Positions 1-11,160 of a stretch of 64,000 nt of DNA are shown here, one piece after another. Each line of letters begins with the position of its first letter. Position 1 is the stretch's first letter. The stretch covers positions 80,015,753 through 80,079,752 of the forward strand of contig OW240912.1 in the NCBI GenBank assembly GCA_933207985.1, in the 5' to 3' direction. The stretch comes from Pelobates cultripes (Eukaryota > Chordata > Amphibia > Anura > Pelobatidae). A model generated the notes under the pieces. The model had not been told where the DNA came from, made no database searches, and saw nothing but the letters and a program-made list of their open reading frames with translations. A program made the translations under genes and the position numbers.

Positions 1-69
1 TCAGTATCATTTGCCTTTGAAGCATCAGAACTTTCTTTAGGGTCCCGCAGCGGTTTTTGGAATGATTTT
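1..69 (-). CDS. Candidate 3'-proximal exon, possibly RPGR (partial at window edge)
   Basis: On the minus strand an acceptor (AG at 71-70) opens a stretch that is open in one frame to the window edge and reads as a polar, Lys/Asp/Ser-rich peptide (KSFQKPLRDPKESSD then SKANDT). That frame needs a preceding exon ending in phase 2, while the nearest upstream RPGR exon (3959-4035) ends in phase 0. In phase 0 this exon would instead stop at a TAA at 39-37. So it is either a short terminal exon or an internal exon preceded by one I did not find. The CaaX-type end known for the constitutive RPGR isoform is not visible. Assignment rests only on strand, position and composition. Confidence 0.3.
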
Positions 70-265
70 CTATTAAATAGTGAACTCTGGGGGAAATTAA
101 AATGAAAGGATAAGAAATAGTTTTAAATTACACTGGTAAGCACAATATTATTTCAAATTGCTCTGTGCAAAAAAGGCACTTCTTATTTCAATAGTATTGT
201 AAAATAGCAGCTGCCACACAATGTGAGTCTCTCCATGACCACACACAAAAAAAATAGGCAAAAGA

Positions 266-2085
266 CAAGTGGACTGAGTAGTCAACAACTACTACAAGTG
301 CAAATAGTGCAGTGCTTACAAAATAACTTACCCGTATAACTTAAGGGATAGTAGTACAATAGTTGCTTTAAAAGAAACAATATACAATGTAGTTTTTGTG
401 TCCCAAAAGGGGACACAAAAACAAGAGCAAATAGCTTATTTGCTTTTGTTTTTGTTTTTTTGTTCCCTTCTGAGTACTGTGGAGAAAGACAGAAGAGGAT
501 CTGTGTCCCATTTAAAGCGGCACTGTCATGCCGAACTTACCTTTCCCCAATCGATTCCTCTTCTCTCCCTCTCTCAGGATCTGTTATTCATTTCTTCCTG
601 TCTGCTCTAGTTTTCTTTGAAACTTAAGAAAAAGTAGGGATTATTTCTCTTATGGAGGTTTTCTTACGCGGTGACCAGCCGTGACCAGCACAGGAGCAAA
701 GTGTGCTTAGCTTCCAGTGGTCACAGCAATTTTCCCACAATCCTTTCCTTTCCTCCCTGTTCCCGTGATGCTTCCTGTCACTTAGACAGGACGCCGGCAA
801 AACTGCCGTATTGTGTTCGAACAGTTTCTCCATTCGTGTTAGAACGCAATTCAGGACTTTGTTCGTATCAGAATTTCATTCGAATGAATGAAACTCCCAT
901 CATATTCATTGCCGCAACTGCATCTTGCAGCCGCTTAGCAGATAACTCCCTAATTCCCACGGCATCAGGGAGTTGTCTACTAAAAGGCTGAAAGACCTAA
1001 ATCCTAACACTCTGATTGGATGGCTTGAAATCTAACCAATCAGAGTGCTATGTGTCATTTTACACAGCGTGTGGAAATCTGCGCGGTCTGTGCGGAGCTC
1101 TCCGTGGGTGAAGATGGAATATTTTTTTGAGTGTCTGTTTTTTTCTTTTTCGTCTGGATTTTTCTTTTATTTTAAGTTCGATGGGTATGATGGCTTTTTA
1201 TGGGCTGAAAAATAAAGCTTTTAGAAAAAAGAAGACGTCAAATGGTAAGTTTTTTTTTTTTTTTTACAGGTTAGTTATTTTATTCCCCCCTCACTATTTT
1301 TAGGGTGAGGGGGGTAGGTAGGGGATAGGTTTTATTTGGGTGGGGGGGTGGGTGACTAGGGTCTTGGGGACCCCATGTGGTGTCCCCCCCCCCCATTATT
1401 CTTATATAGGGCCCCCACCCGCAGCTCAGGGGTGGGGGCCAGGGGTGGTGGACAGTAGGTCCCTTCCCCCCATTATTCTTATATAGGGCCCTCACCCGTA
1501 GCTCAGAGTTGGGGGCAGGACAGTAGGAATTGCGTTCTAACACGAATTGAGAAACTGTTAGAACGCAATTCGGCAGTTTTGCCAGCGTCCTGTCTAAGTG
1601 ACAGGAAGCATTGCGGGAACAGGGAGAAAGGGAAAGGATTGTGGGAAAATTGCTGTGACCACCGGAAACGAAGCACACTTAGCTCCTCCGCCGGTCACCG
1701 CGTAGGAAACCTCCATAAGATAAATAAACCCTACTTTTTCTTAAGTTTTAAAGAAAACTAGAGCAGACAGGAATGACATATCCTGAGAGAGGGAGAGAAG
1801 AGGAATCGATTGGGGAAAGGTAAGTTTGGACTGACAGTGCCGCTTTAACACACCCACCTGTGAGATTTGAGCCTGTCCTTATCTGGCTCTGATTCATGTG
1901 AGTGTAAACCACATATCATAATAAATATACCTAAACATCTAAAATATTACACTATATATTGTATGTTTTATCAAACCTATTGTACTAGTATCCCTTAAGT
2001 TATAAGGGTAAGTTATTTTGTAAGTGCTCTACTATTTGTACTGGTGGTAGTTGTTGACCAGTCAGTCCACTTGTCTTTTAGATAA
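266..2085. repeat. Long inverted-repeat (fold-back) element, outer arms
   Basis: Sequence at about 266-400 recurs in inverted, diverged form at about 1945-2085. Both arms carry AAAAGACAAGTGGACT at the outer edge, then the AACTACTAC, ACAAATAG and AAAATAACTTACCC blocks. The interior has been invaded by a TTAA element (512-1848), which supplies a second, nested set of inverted arms. No convincing target-site duplication was found at the outer edges, so the true ends are uncertain. No coding capacity is seen. Confidence 0.65.
512..1848. mobile_element. TTAA-flanked non-autonomous DNA transposon with long inverted arms
   Basis: The element starts TTAAAGCGGCACTGTCA and ends with the inverse TGACAGTGCCGCTTTAA, so it is bounded by TTAA as expected for the piggyBac or Kolobok/T2 superfamilies. 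Inverted homology continues about 300 bp inward on both sides (roughly 512-860 and 1520-1848), including the shared GTTAGAACGCAATTC and CCTGTC-AAGTGACAGGAAGC blocks. The centre holds C/G-rich simple sequence and two direct copies of an approximately 60-bp unit (CCCCCATTATTCTTATATAG). No transposase is present. The same terminus reappears at 63989. Confidence 0.75.
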
Positions 2086-3958
2086 AGTTTGCTGAATATG
2101 GGTATCGGTTTACTATTTTTGGATAAACTTACAAAATGTTCAGTTGTTTTTTTCAAAATATTAGAATATCAAAAATATATCATCCATTAAAAAAAAGTAT
2201 CATTATATAGAAAAATTGTCGAAAAATATTACAGTATTAAATCATTTAAAAATGTTGTCCAAAAATATTAAATTATTTGAAAAGCATATCCAAAAATATT
2301 AAATTTGGCCTATATTAGTGATTAGCAAAAAAAAAAATAATACACATGGTTAAAGACATCTAATTTATTTTGTTCTTGCACCCAACGAAATGCTTACTTT
2401 TTTTTTTTATCTTTTAAATCAGTGTGTTAAACTGGAAACAAGAATGTTTTCAACATATATCTAAACTATCGCTTATCAAAAATTCAGGTAAAGAATGTCA
2501 TTTGATGAAACCCTGCTTTATGGCAAGCAAAATATTTGCTATCATAATGATTTGGGCCTTCAAAAACCTTTTCAAATGTTCTTCTTTCATGTAACACATA
2601 TAACTATGTACCACTTTGCAGAGCTGCTGAAGGTAAGTAAATAACACTTAATAAAAATTTTGTTTTTACAGCTCGGAACACTCCTAAAACTCAATAGAAC
2701 AAACACTCAATAAAAATTTACACTTTTGTAAATAAAGGCTGTTACATCTCCCTGGCTGTCAGTCATACACCTAATAGGTGTTTCCTTATGGTACTTTAGC
2801 TCCATAAGAGACAGGTGCTTTTTGCAGTGTGCCTGCTTTTAAAAGGACAGCCATGCACACAGGCAGATGGTCTGCAAGGCTTATTTATAAGATGTCACAT
2901 ATAGGTTATTCCCTGGATGGGAAGGGTGATGATGGCTTGCAGTAGCTGCAAGATAATAGTTCTACATAGTTTTAAAAACAATAATAGACGTCATATAAGC
3001 CAAAGAAAAGATTCAAAACTAATTGCATGCATGTTTTCTTTGAAGATAGACCCCCTAACTAGAGAGATATTTTCTGACAAATCTCACCATATTCCATGGC
3101 TAAAGAGTTCAAAATAAAAGCCAGCAAGTTGAATGCTCTTGCTTTTTATATTGTTGATATATAGTATAGATATAGATGTATAGAGAGAGAGAGAATACCA
3201 TGCAAGGGCATTTCCACTGACTAAACACATCATCCACATTTAACAGATCATTTCAAGTTCATTGTTAAAACAGTTCTTGAGTTGGCTGTATCACATTAAT
3301 CGCATAGTTACTAACTCACAAAAAACTCCCTTTGTCTTTACAACTTGTTACTCTAGTACAAGTTAGGTTAACGCTAGTGAATCATTTCAATGTATTTTAT
3401 TTTGAGTCTAAAAAGTAGCAGGCATTTTTTGATTGTCTTCTGTCCTAGAATGTATAATATCCTTTCTTGGGTTTGGAAAAACCATGGTGAAAATTGCTGC
3501 TATGCAACCAAGAGCAAGTTGTGAAGTGGCTCACTATTTTAGTAATACAATACAATAACAATTCCATTTGACCAAATATCTTAACTATCTGAACTAGTCG
3601 CAACAGAAAATAAAATGTGTTTCTTATAATTCACTTTAGATCTGACACTAACTTCAGCTGTGCAACACAAGAAAAAGGTATAAAGGCTGCAAAAATGGCA
3701 CAGAATAAGGGTCTGACAAAAGGGACATGGAGTATGACAGGGAAGGCAATATACCTTGTCTTTAGTATACTGGTGAGCATCATATGCCTCTGGTAAGCTA
3801 GAGCAGTAATCTATTTAAAGACTTAGCTATGTTTTTAAATGGTTTGACAAATTACTTTGGGAGGGCGCTAATGCACTTTTGGCACCATAAACACTGTAGC
3901 AATTTGTAATGATTATGGCACTTGACGTGTCCGATTTAACAAAATATATATGGCTTAC
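2086..3958. other. No gene recognised (AT-rich, probable RPGR intron)
   Basis: AT-rich sequence without a convincing exon or known repeat. Small simple-sequence patches occur: AAATATTA-type repeats around 2150-2300, homopurine GAGAGAGA near 3182, and A/T runs. If the exon at 1-69 belongs to RPGR, this is intron that may hide one short exon needed to reconcile phases. Confidence 0.5.
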
Positions 3959-4035
3959 CTTTGCTCTCTCAAGAAAAGATGTTTTCAAGGTATTATATTC
4001 TGGCAAATTGGTCCGATTGAGACTTTTTGCCGGCA
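3959..4035 (-). CDS. RPGR: RPGR constitutive-isoform exon (3' region)
   Basis: A 77-nt minus-strand exon with acceptor AAATTTAG and donor GTAAGCC. It begins with two bases completing a split codon and then reads PAKSLNRTNLPEYNTL followed by KTSFLERAK, ending in phase 0. The preceding exon (4768-4804) ends with one base of a codon, so the joined frame stays open, which supports both as real. In mammals the constitutive RPGR isoform uses exons downstream of ORF15 for an alternative C-terminus; position and strand fit. The peptide itself has no motif I can match, so the family assignment is inferred from the chain. Confidence 0.6.
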
Positions 4036-4241
4036 CTAAATTTGTAAATGAATAAAATTAATAACAAGAATCTCAAAATTGTGAAATTGATGTGTTTTTC
4101 TAGGAATTACTAGCAAACTTAAGACATTCAATTCTAATTCTCTACAAAATTAGCTTCTGTTAAAAATAGAGTTTTGATTCACTATTTTGTGTCTTATGTC
4201 AAATTGCATTTCACAGTGTTACATGCTGTACCACAAATTCA
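4036..4241. other. Short intron segment
   Basis: AT-rich spacer between the exon and a T2 MITE. Nothing else is seen. Confidence 0.5.
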
Positions 4242-4683
4242 TTAAAAGACCACTATAGTGCCAGGAAAACATACTCGTTTTCCTGGCACTATAGTGCCTG
4301 GAGGGTGCCCCCACCCTCAGGGTCCCCCTCCCGCCGGGCTCTAGGGTGAGAAAGGGGTTAAACTTACCTATTTCATCAGCACTGGGTGGGGAGCTCTCCT
4401 CCTCCTCTCCGCCTCCTCGGCTGAATGCGCATGCGCGGCAAGAGCCACGCGCGCATTCAGCCAGCCTCATAGGAAAGCACTCACAATGCTTTCCTATGGA
4501 CGCTGGCGTCTTCTCACTGTGAAAATCAATGAGACAGCCACTAGAAGCTGGATTAACCCTAATATAAAAATAGCAGCTTCTCTGAAACTGCTGTGTTTAT
4601 AGAAAAAAGGGTTAACCCTGGACCTGGCACCCAGGCCACTTCATTAAGCTGAAGTGGTCTGGGTGCCTATAGTGGTCCTTTAA
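4242..4683. mobile_element. T2-type MITE, subfamily A
   Basis: Bounded by TTAA with termini of the TTAAAAGACCACTATAG / CTATAGTGGTCCTTTAA type. One end carries a subterminal hairpin GTGCCAGGAAAAC...GTTTTCCTGGCAC, the other a hairpin around the inverse of GACCACTTCAGCT. The interior has the GC-rich GCGCATGCGC / GAATGCGC block and the GCTTTCCTATG motif seen in the copies at 20967 and 32999. No coding capacity. It lies in an RPGR intron next to the 37-nt exon. Confidence 0.88.
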
Positions 4684-4767
4684 GACTCACAGGAACTGAA
4701 TCCACACTGCTGACATTTCAACGGATACTAAAAGGTAACATGTAAAAATTAAATTACATAAACATAC

Positions 4768-4804
4768 CTTGAGTCATTCTGCTAACACCTTCAGTTGCTG
4801 GTGC
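4768..4804 (-). CDS. RPGR: RPGR constitutive-isoform exon, 37 nt
   Basis: A very short minus-strand exon with acceptor TTTCCTAATAG and donor GTATG. Read in phase 0 it encodes APATEGVSRMTQ and leaves one base, which the TG at the start of exon 4035-3959 completes to Val. The upstream exon (5189-5284) ends in phase 0, so all three join without a stop. No domain is recognisable. It is supported only by splice sites and phase, so moderate confidence. Confidence 0.55.
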
Positions 4805-5188
4805 CTATTAGGAAAATCAATATTAAATCATGATGTCACGACTAATGAACAGATAACATTTCAAAAAGTCATATAGATGGAATATTCTTGTTAAACTTCT
4901 GTTGTTTTTTGTTTGTACTATTTTTCGTTACATTACCATGACCTATATGTTTGTACCAAGATTGTGGCACCTAAAAAGAACATTAATTCACCCAAGTCCT
5001 AACAGAGAATTCTTGTCTATTAACACTTCAGACTACTCCCATTCATAAGGATGGTCAGATCACAAAACATTAGCAAATGGCCAACAAGTAGGTCACTTTT
5101 GTATGGTTTGAAAGTTATTTCTTGCTAGGCTCAAGGAATACACATTTTTTAATACCTACTAAGTGCTGACACAAAACTTCTATCTTAC

Positions 5189-5284
5189 CTTGTTCACTGT
5201 AGTTTGTGGTGTTTTGCGGATTTCCTTAACTTCTTCCTCATCTTCATCAGACTCTTCATCAGACTCTTCATTTTCATTTAATTG
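5189..5284 (-). CDS. RPGR: RPGR acidic exon (constitutive isoform)
   Basis: A 96-nt exon, phase 0 at both ends, with acceptor CCTTAAACAG and donor GTAAGATA. It encodes QLNENEESDEESDEDEEE and then a basic stretch VKEIRKTPQTTVNK. In mammalian RPGR an acidic LTEN-DDSDEYEE-type segment follows shortly after the SPVQKQK motif. Here the SPVQKRK exon (24000-24065) also ends in phase 0, so splicing directly, or through the 12-nt microexon, to this exon would recreate that order while skipping ORF15. This is inference from phase and my knowledge of the mammalian protein. Confidence 0.65.
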
Positions 5285-6844
5285 CTGTTTAAGGCATGGG
5301 AGTTAAAACACATTGAAACTTTTAAACGGTGACAGCATGTAGTCCACAGTTCTTACAAAGTGAACAATAGGTTTTTTTTAAACAGTTAAGAAGTTTAGCT
5401 TATAGGAGGAGCGTACCACAGAAAAATTCTACCTAGAGCAATAGGCTAGTTTGGAAGATCTCCCCTATCATCTTTTTTTTTTTTTTACCTCAGTGATTTA
5501 TTTTTACAAATAATTTTTGTTTTGATCACATACATTATAACAACATTTATGATAGCATTAAAATTATATTTGTAACCCTATGATATAGCTTATAAACATT
5601 GTGTCAAGTAGCTAAACTGTTAAACAGGTGAATACAAGTGTTACTCAGTCTAGACTGCATTTGTCAAAACAAATCAATTTATTTTCTCTAACACACACAC
5701 ATATAATGTGCTGTCACTCTTCTGCTAATATGTTAAATGCCCCTCACAAGGCCCAGCATATTCCGAGTAATCAGGGCACTGGTTATAATTTATCTTAATT
5801 AGCCTGATGTTCTGACTTTCACCTACTCCAGAACATGTTAGGTAAAGTAAGAGAATTGTATGTCTGCATAAAAAACACAGACCACTAGCTTCCAATACAC
5901 TAGATCATGCAGTGTAATGATGTAGATAGAAAAATAGAAAACATATTTGGCTAGGGTGTTAAAGCATTGGCAGGGTGAGGTGAAGTAAGCCATGTGCTAT
6001 AGGGTGAAAAAGGAAATGTAGCTGTAAGTTGGAGAAGCTTTGGGTTAAATGGTCATGAAAAGGATATGAAGAGGTTAAACAACAGACTATGCGTCACCCA
6101 ACACAGTTCAAGAAAGCAAGAACACTGATCATTTGAGAAGGTGAATCTATAAAATAAAATATACTTTGATACAGACCTATTACAAACAAATCAACAGACA
6201 ACTAGACATTTATACTAGAGATACTAGCTAAAGTTAGTTATATTTGCACCCACCATGTGTTATTTTAACAATTTGCCAATTTGTAACAAACCTACCTTAC
6301 ATCACAATCACTTGCGCAAGCCGTAGTACTTTTGAAAATATAAATGTGTTATCAAAAAAGAAACAATTGATCTTTATCAATGGTAATCAGAGATCAAGTA
6401 TACCATTGACATTGTGAATCAATTAACGTATTTGTTACCTCCATTTTGACTTTACTTCAGGAATGGAGGTATTACTAGTTATGATAGCATACCTGCAAAG
6501 TATATCAGGACAATGAAAGATACCACACAAAGAAACATATACACTATGAAAGTAAAGAGTAATTATTACACCTTGCTTTCAGAATGAGCTGGTCACAGTG
6601 CTTTTAGATCAGTGGTGATTGAGCTCTAGGAACTGAGAATGACTCGTATGATGCTTGGTATATTTTAGTACTTATTCATGTTTTAAAGGATTGCACTGTA
6701 TTTTTATTTTTTTAGAATTCAGTTATACTTTTTCTTGGGGTATATGATGAATGGATGGAGTCCAGTGTAAGACTTGGGAACAGCTGGTTCAGGCTTTAGG
6801 TTCCAGCTTCATTACCATGATAATTATTTTTGCAATCCTACCAC
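5285..6844. other. RPGR intron, no further feature recognised
   Basis: AT-rich intronic sequence with a T-run near 5471-5488 and short ACACACAC near 5690. No exon with flanking splice sites and no known repeat was identified. Confidence 0.5.
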
Positions 6845-7412
6845 TTAAAGGAACACTATAGGATCAGGAACACAAACATGTATTTCTGACCCTATAGTGG
6901 TAAAAACACATCTAAGCCCCAAGGCCCCTCCTAACCCCTCTTATATACGTAGCTTATTAACCTTTTTTACGGCAAGGCGCAGGTCTGCTGGAGCTGGCCC
7001 GGACCCAAATCCACTTATTTGGTTGACATCATCAGAACGGACGATCTCAGCCAATTCAATGCGTTCCTATGGATTGGCAGAGATGGTCAATGCTGATGAT
7101 TTCAGCCATGGGAATGGGTCGGGGTCAAACGTCTCCCTGGCCAGTCAGCATCTCCTCATAGAGATGCAGTGAATCATTGCAACTCTAAGGGGAGAGTTCA
7201 GCGTCTCCATGCAGAGCGTAGAGATGCTGAATGTCAGTGCTGCCTACTGTGAAGCACCTCTACTAACAGTCTGACTGCCACAAAAGGTGTTCCTAGGGAG
7301 CAATGTAAACACTGCCTTTCCCCTAAATTAATATGCCTGCAGAGATGGACTATACTCACAAGAATAACTACATTAACCAGTAGTTGTTCTGGTGACTATA
7401 GTGTCCCTTCAA
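6845..7412. mobile_element. T2-type MITE, subfamily B
   Basis: Starts TTAAAGGAACACTATAGG and ends with an inverted GACTATAGTGTCCCTT block. The left subterminal hairpin is GATCAGGAACAC...TGACCCTATAG. The interior shares ATGATTTCAGCCA, CATAGAGATGCAGTGA and related blocks with the copies at 51013 and 61522. The right TTAA has decayed to TTCA. No protein is encoded. Confidence 0.82.
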
Positions 7413-7782
7413 GCTATTTAATTTAAGGGTAGTGCTAAGTTTTTTTCAAAAGCCAACAGTTGTATCAGAACCTTATGTAGCTTAAATGGTTTGAACCACT
7501 GACACAAACTAAAGTTAAGGTAAAAGCACAAAGAAATCATCCCCAAAAATAAAAAGACATGAAACAAACTAAGCTGTTGAATTTGTAGGGGTAAACAAAT
7601 TAAATATGTCATTCATGGTACAGTGAGATATCTTATACACACATTTAAGCTAAATTATTGGAAAGCAGAGATAAGCAGCACATTAAAACGGGCTTTCCCA
7701 ACAAGATTACAAAATGGTAGTTAACTAAATTAAGCCACAGGGTTTAGATTGTATAACGGTTATTAACAATTACAAACTGTTT
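7413..7782. other. No gene recognised
   Basis: AT-rich intron sequence without repeat or exon signals that I can support. Confidence 0.5.
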
Positions 7783-8412
7783 GAAGTGCAACAAAAACAG
7801 AATATGAGCACAAGCAAAAGCTTAGAGAAACTCAGTAGCTTGCCCTGTTCCCCACTCAGGTCTCTAAAAAGTGTTTTTGCTCACTTGTGCCATTACAAAG
7901 AGAACCTATATGATTTCCAAATAAGACTGATCCCACCCATAAGAGCAGTCCAGAACCGAAATGCTGGCAAGTTCTCTCTGCATGAAAGATATCAGCCCTG
8001 GATGATCAAGCTTTGGGCCTCGCCAGCAAGCTCTATCTAATACCCCTCTAGTCAATGCATTTGCTTGGGCTCTCTTCAAGCTAAAAGGGTAATCCAGACG
8101 TAGACTATGGTCACACTGTGTCTAGAGTGGTGTCAGGTACATTTCGCTGACAATGCCCACAGGAAGACAAAACAATTGTCCGTGGAAGATTTATCTTTAA
8201 TGCAGAGAGATCTTGCCAGCGTTTCGGTTCTCGACTGCCCTTATGGGTGGGATCAGTCTGATATGCAAATGGTATAGGTTCTCTTTGTAATGGCACAAGT
8301 GATCAATAACATATCTGAGGCCTGAGCAGGAACTAACCAAAAGGCAAACTACTAAGCTGCTCTAAGCTTTTATCTGTTCTCAAAGTTCTCGTATTCTCTG
8401 TTTTTGTTATTT
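7783..8412. repeat. Fold-back element with about 210-bp arms
   Basis: The left arm (about 7783-7982) and right arm (about 8200-8412) are inverted copies at roughly 80-85 percent by eye. Shared blocks include AACAAAAACAGA, CTTGTGCCATTACAAAGAG, ACTGATCCCACCCATAAG and GAGAGA next to TGCAT. The roughly 220-bp loop has no coding potential. No target-site duplication was identified. Confidence 0.7.
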
Positions 8413-8520
8413 GATATAAAAGCTTTGCATGTTATAAAACTATCACTATATTGTATAAGCCAAGAAATAAATATTGTGTGTCAAACTGAATTGGTGTTTT
8501 TTGGGTTCCCTTCTATTACT

Positions 8521-8590
8521 TTAACCCCTTAAGGACACATGACATGTCATGATTCTCTTTTATTCCAGAAGTTTGGTCCTTACGGGGATA
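8521..8590. mobile_element. Short TTAACCCC-terminal MITE remnant
   Basis: Begins TTAACCCCTTAAGGACACAT and ends GGTCCTTACGGGG, an imperfect inverse. It belongs to the same family as the clean 80-bp copy at 34393-34472 and shares termini with the large element at 24566-28295. Confidence 0.7.
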
Positions 8591-8815
8591 AAGTTGCTCT
8601 GTCAGCTCAAATGTTCCTTTCTCCTATTGTTTTCTCTTCTATTCCTCCCTCAGAATCTGTTTTTGTTTTTTTAATTTCTGATCTTTTTCCTCTTTAAAAT
8701 AGAAGACAAAGTAGGGACTACTTTTTATTATGCATTTTTACTACGCTTGACAATTGTGACAAAAGGGTGGTCCTAAGGCAAGCACCACTTCCTTTATCAA
8801 GCAAAGGTTGAAGTT
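8591..8815. other. No feature recognised
   Basis: T-rich and pyrimidine-rich spacer (TTCCTCTTT blocks) that resembles the interior of the nearby TTAA elements. Nothing firm can be assigned. Confidence 0.4.
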
Positions 8816-9742
8816 TGCCTTAAATAGATACCATAGGGACCAAAAATAACTTTAGCTTAATAAAGCAGTTATGGTGTATAGATCACGCCCCTGCAGCCTC
8901 GCTGTTCAATTCTCTGCCATTTAGGAGTTAAAGGGACACTATAGGCACCCAGACCACTTCCTCTCATTGAAGTGGTCCTGGTGCAGTGTCCCAGTCCCAT
9001 TAGGTCCTGCAATGTATTTTTGAGAAATGCAATTTTGAGAAACTGCAATAATTACCTTGCAGGACTAAGACTGCCTCCAGTGGCTTTCAGACACGCTACC
9101 AGGATTCTAAGGTACTCTGTATGAGGACATTCAGTGTCAATGAAAACCCCATAGGCATGCTCATTACGACCTTTGTTGGATGATGTTGGCGCGCCACCCA
9201 GCTCTGAAAGACATCGGCGCTGGTGTTGGGTAAGTGACTAAAGGTTTTTTTTTTGGTGTGTGTTTTTTTTAACTCTTTATATGCTGGGGGGAGGGCAGAG
9301 TGCACTATAGTTTTAGGAATACAGATTTTTACTGACACTATAGAATTCCTTTAAGCTGCTTGTTTATACAGCCCTAGTCACACCTCTCTGCATGTGAATT
9401 ACACAACCTTCCTAAACACATCCATTAAAGAGAAAACAAATGTTTAAACTTCCTGTATTACACAATTTGTTTAATTTATCATTTCTGATCTCCTGCTCTG
9501 TTAAAAGCTACAGCATGCTGTTTGTGATTAAGTTTAATTTATAGAGATAAGAGTAGTTTTCAAGCAGGTTGTGTAAGTCACAGCCATGGGAGGTGTGGCT
9601 AGGGCTTCATGGACAGAAACAAAAGTGCTTTAACACCTAAGAACTCCAGAGAATTGAGCAGTGAGACTGCAGGGGCATGATCTATACACTAAAACTGATT
9701 CATTAAGCTAAAGTTGTTTTGTTTTGATCCCTTTAGGCGCCA
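8816..9742. mobile_element. T2-type MITE, subfamily B, interrupted by a second MITE
   Basis: The outer arms (8816-8925 and about 9650-9742) are inverted relative to each other: AGGGACCAAAA-ATAACTTTAGCTTAAT opposite ATTAAGCTAAAGTTGTTTTG and GATCCCTTTAGG. The interior CCTAGTCACACCTCTCTGCATGTG and GGTGTGGCTAGGGCTT is the subfamily-B core also found near 46130 and 61650. A subfamily-A copy (8928-9354) sits at a TTAA inside it. Confidence 0.78.
8928..9354. mobile_element. T2-type MITE, subfamily A, nested
   Basis: Starts TTAAAGGGACACTATAGGCA and ends ACTATAGAATTCCTTTAA, with TTAA on both sides. The left subterminal hairpin is built on CACCCAGACCACTTC...GAAGTGGTC. It is inserted in a subfamily-B element whose uninterrupted version at 61616 reads CCATTTAAAAGTTAAATC, so the TTAA target is visible. 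A GGGTAAGTGAC splice-donor-like motif lies near 9226. Confidence 0.87.
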
Positions 9743-10699
9743 CCCTTTGTTTTATGTGTTTCTCCTACACTTGGCAATCCTGACAAAGTAGTTCCTACTT
9801 TGTCTTATGTTTTAATGAGAAATAGAAAGAGAGGAAGAGAAGAGGAAACAATAGGAGAAAGGAAAGTTGAGGTGATAAGGCCACTTTAAAATTAGCATGT
9901 ATGTGAGGATTCTGTACTTTGTCTGGTACTCCCTTCCCCAAATATATTTCTCTTCTTTTTTTTGCACCTTTTTCTACTTGACATGCTGCACACATATCTT
10001 TTAATAGCCCTGTAATATACTCAAAAATGTGGCACTAGTGGACATAACATTATAGTGTGCCTTCACCTAAGTCAAGACTGATCAAGACTTGGATTTTCCA
10101 CCTTTTATATCATGGCAGAGGTTCTTCGATAACAGTTGCAGAGTTGCACTTGGAACAGATGGACTCTAACCACTATGATTATGGAGTCTATGTTTGCTAT
10201 TGCCTTTTTTTGGGACGGGGTAAGGGGAGGAGGTCTATCGCATGATAAAATGTACTTCCATATTTACTGGAATATACCATTGGGTACTTCAGGCAGCTGG
10301 ATAATATAAATGGTCCGAGATTTTGTCATGGGTTACTTGATCCCTAGACCCCAAGGAGGCCTTACATACTTTGATTTCTCAATTTCAAAGTCAGGGCTGC
10401 ACTCAGAAACCATAGACCTCCTTTTCTTTACAGCCAATACTTGGCTCACTAGTACCTATGCTGACTGCTAACTCCTCTCTTGCGCAGATCTACACGATCC
10501 CACATTTTACAGCCTGCTCTATATACCAACAGTCTAATGAGAAAGGGGCATACATAAGCTAATCTTGGCACTACTCCTTACAGCACATCTGGCAGCTGGA
10601 AAAGTGGAGATGGAAAGGGTACAGGTTTACAAATTGCACCCAAGAGAGTCAGAGGATTATATATTATAATTTTATCTTCTCTTAATCTACACTCTAACC
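9743..10699. other. No gene recognised
   Basis: Mixed-composition sequence. Around 10320-10560 it has a weak coding-like look (GATCCCTAGACCCCAAGG, CTACACGATCCCAC), possibly a degraded LINE fragment, but I could not confirm a frame. No exon or intact repeat is assigned. Confidence 0.4.
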
Positions 10700-11160
10700 T
10701 TAAAAGGACACTGTAGGCACCCAGACCACTTCAGCTCATTGAAGTGGTCTGGGTGCTGTATCCCTTTTGCACCTAATGCTGCAATGTTAAACACTGCAGT
10801 TCCAGATAACTGCAATGTTTACATTGCAGCTCTAAGTCTGCCCTCAGTGTCTATGAGACAGCCACTAGAGGGCTTCTGGAATCGTAACTGATTTTTGGTC
10901 CTGAATGAGGACCTCCAGTGTCAGATTTTTCCCCATGGGAAGGCATTGATTCAGTGCTTTCCTGTGGGGAGGTCTAATGTGCATTGGCTCCGCTTGTCGC
11001 AGGATGGAGGAGGGAGCAGAGCTTTGACCCAGCACAGAGGGACATCTCTGCTGAGATAAGGTAAGTAATAAAAGTTTTTTAACCCTTTATTTACCGGGTA
11101 GGATGGGGTGCGAGGGAGGCAGAAGGATCGGTAGTGCCAGGAAAATCATTATGACTTAAG
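10700..11160. mobile_element. T2-type MITE, subfamily A, right terminus disrupted
   Basis: Starts TTAAAAGGACACTGTAGGCA with the CACCCAGACCACTTCAGCTC hairpin and carries the subfamily-A core (TGAGACAGCCACTAGAGG, GATAAGGTAAGTAA). At the right end the expected GTGCCAGGAAAAC hairpin begins (AGTGCCAGGAAAATCATTA) but its return arm is replaced by the giant palindrome that follows. Part of the return arm (GATTTTCCTAATTATG) appears about 730 bp later, at 11884. Confidence 0.8.

Noticed and set aside
1280..1678. 132-codon minus-strand frame
   Set aside because: Lies in the inverted arm and C/G-rich centre of a TTAA element; repeats part of the frame on the other arm.
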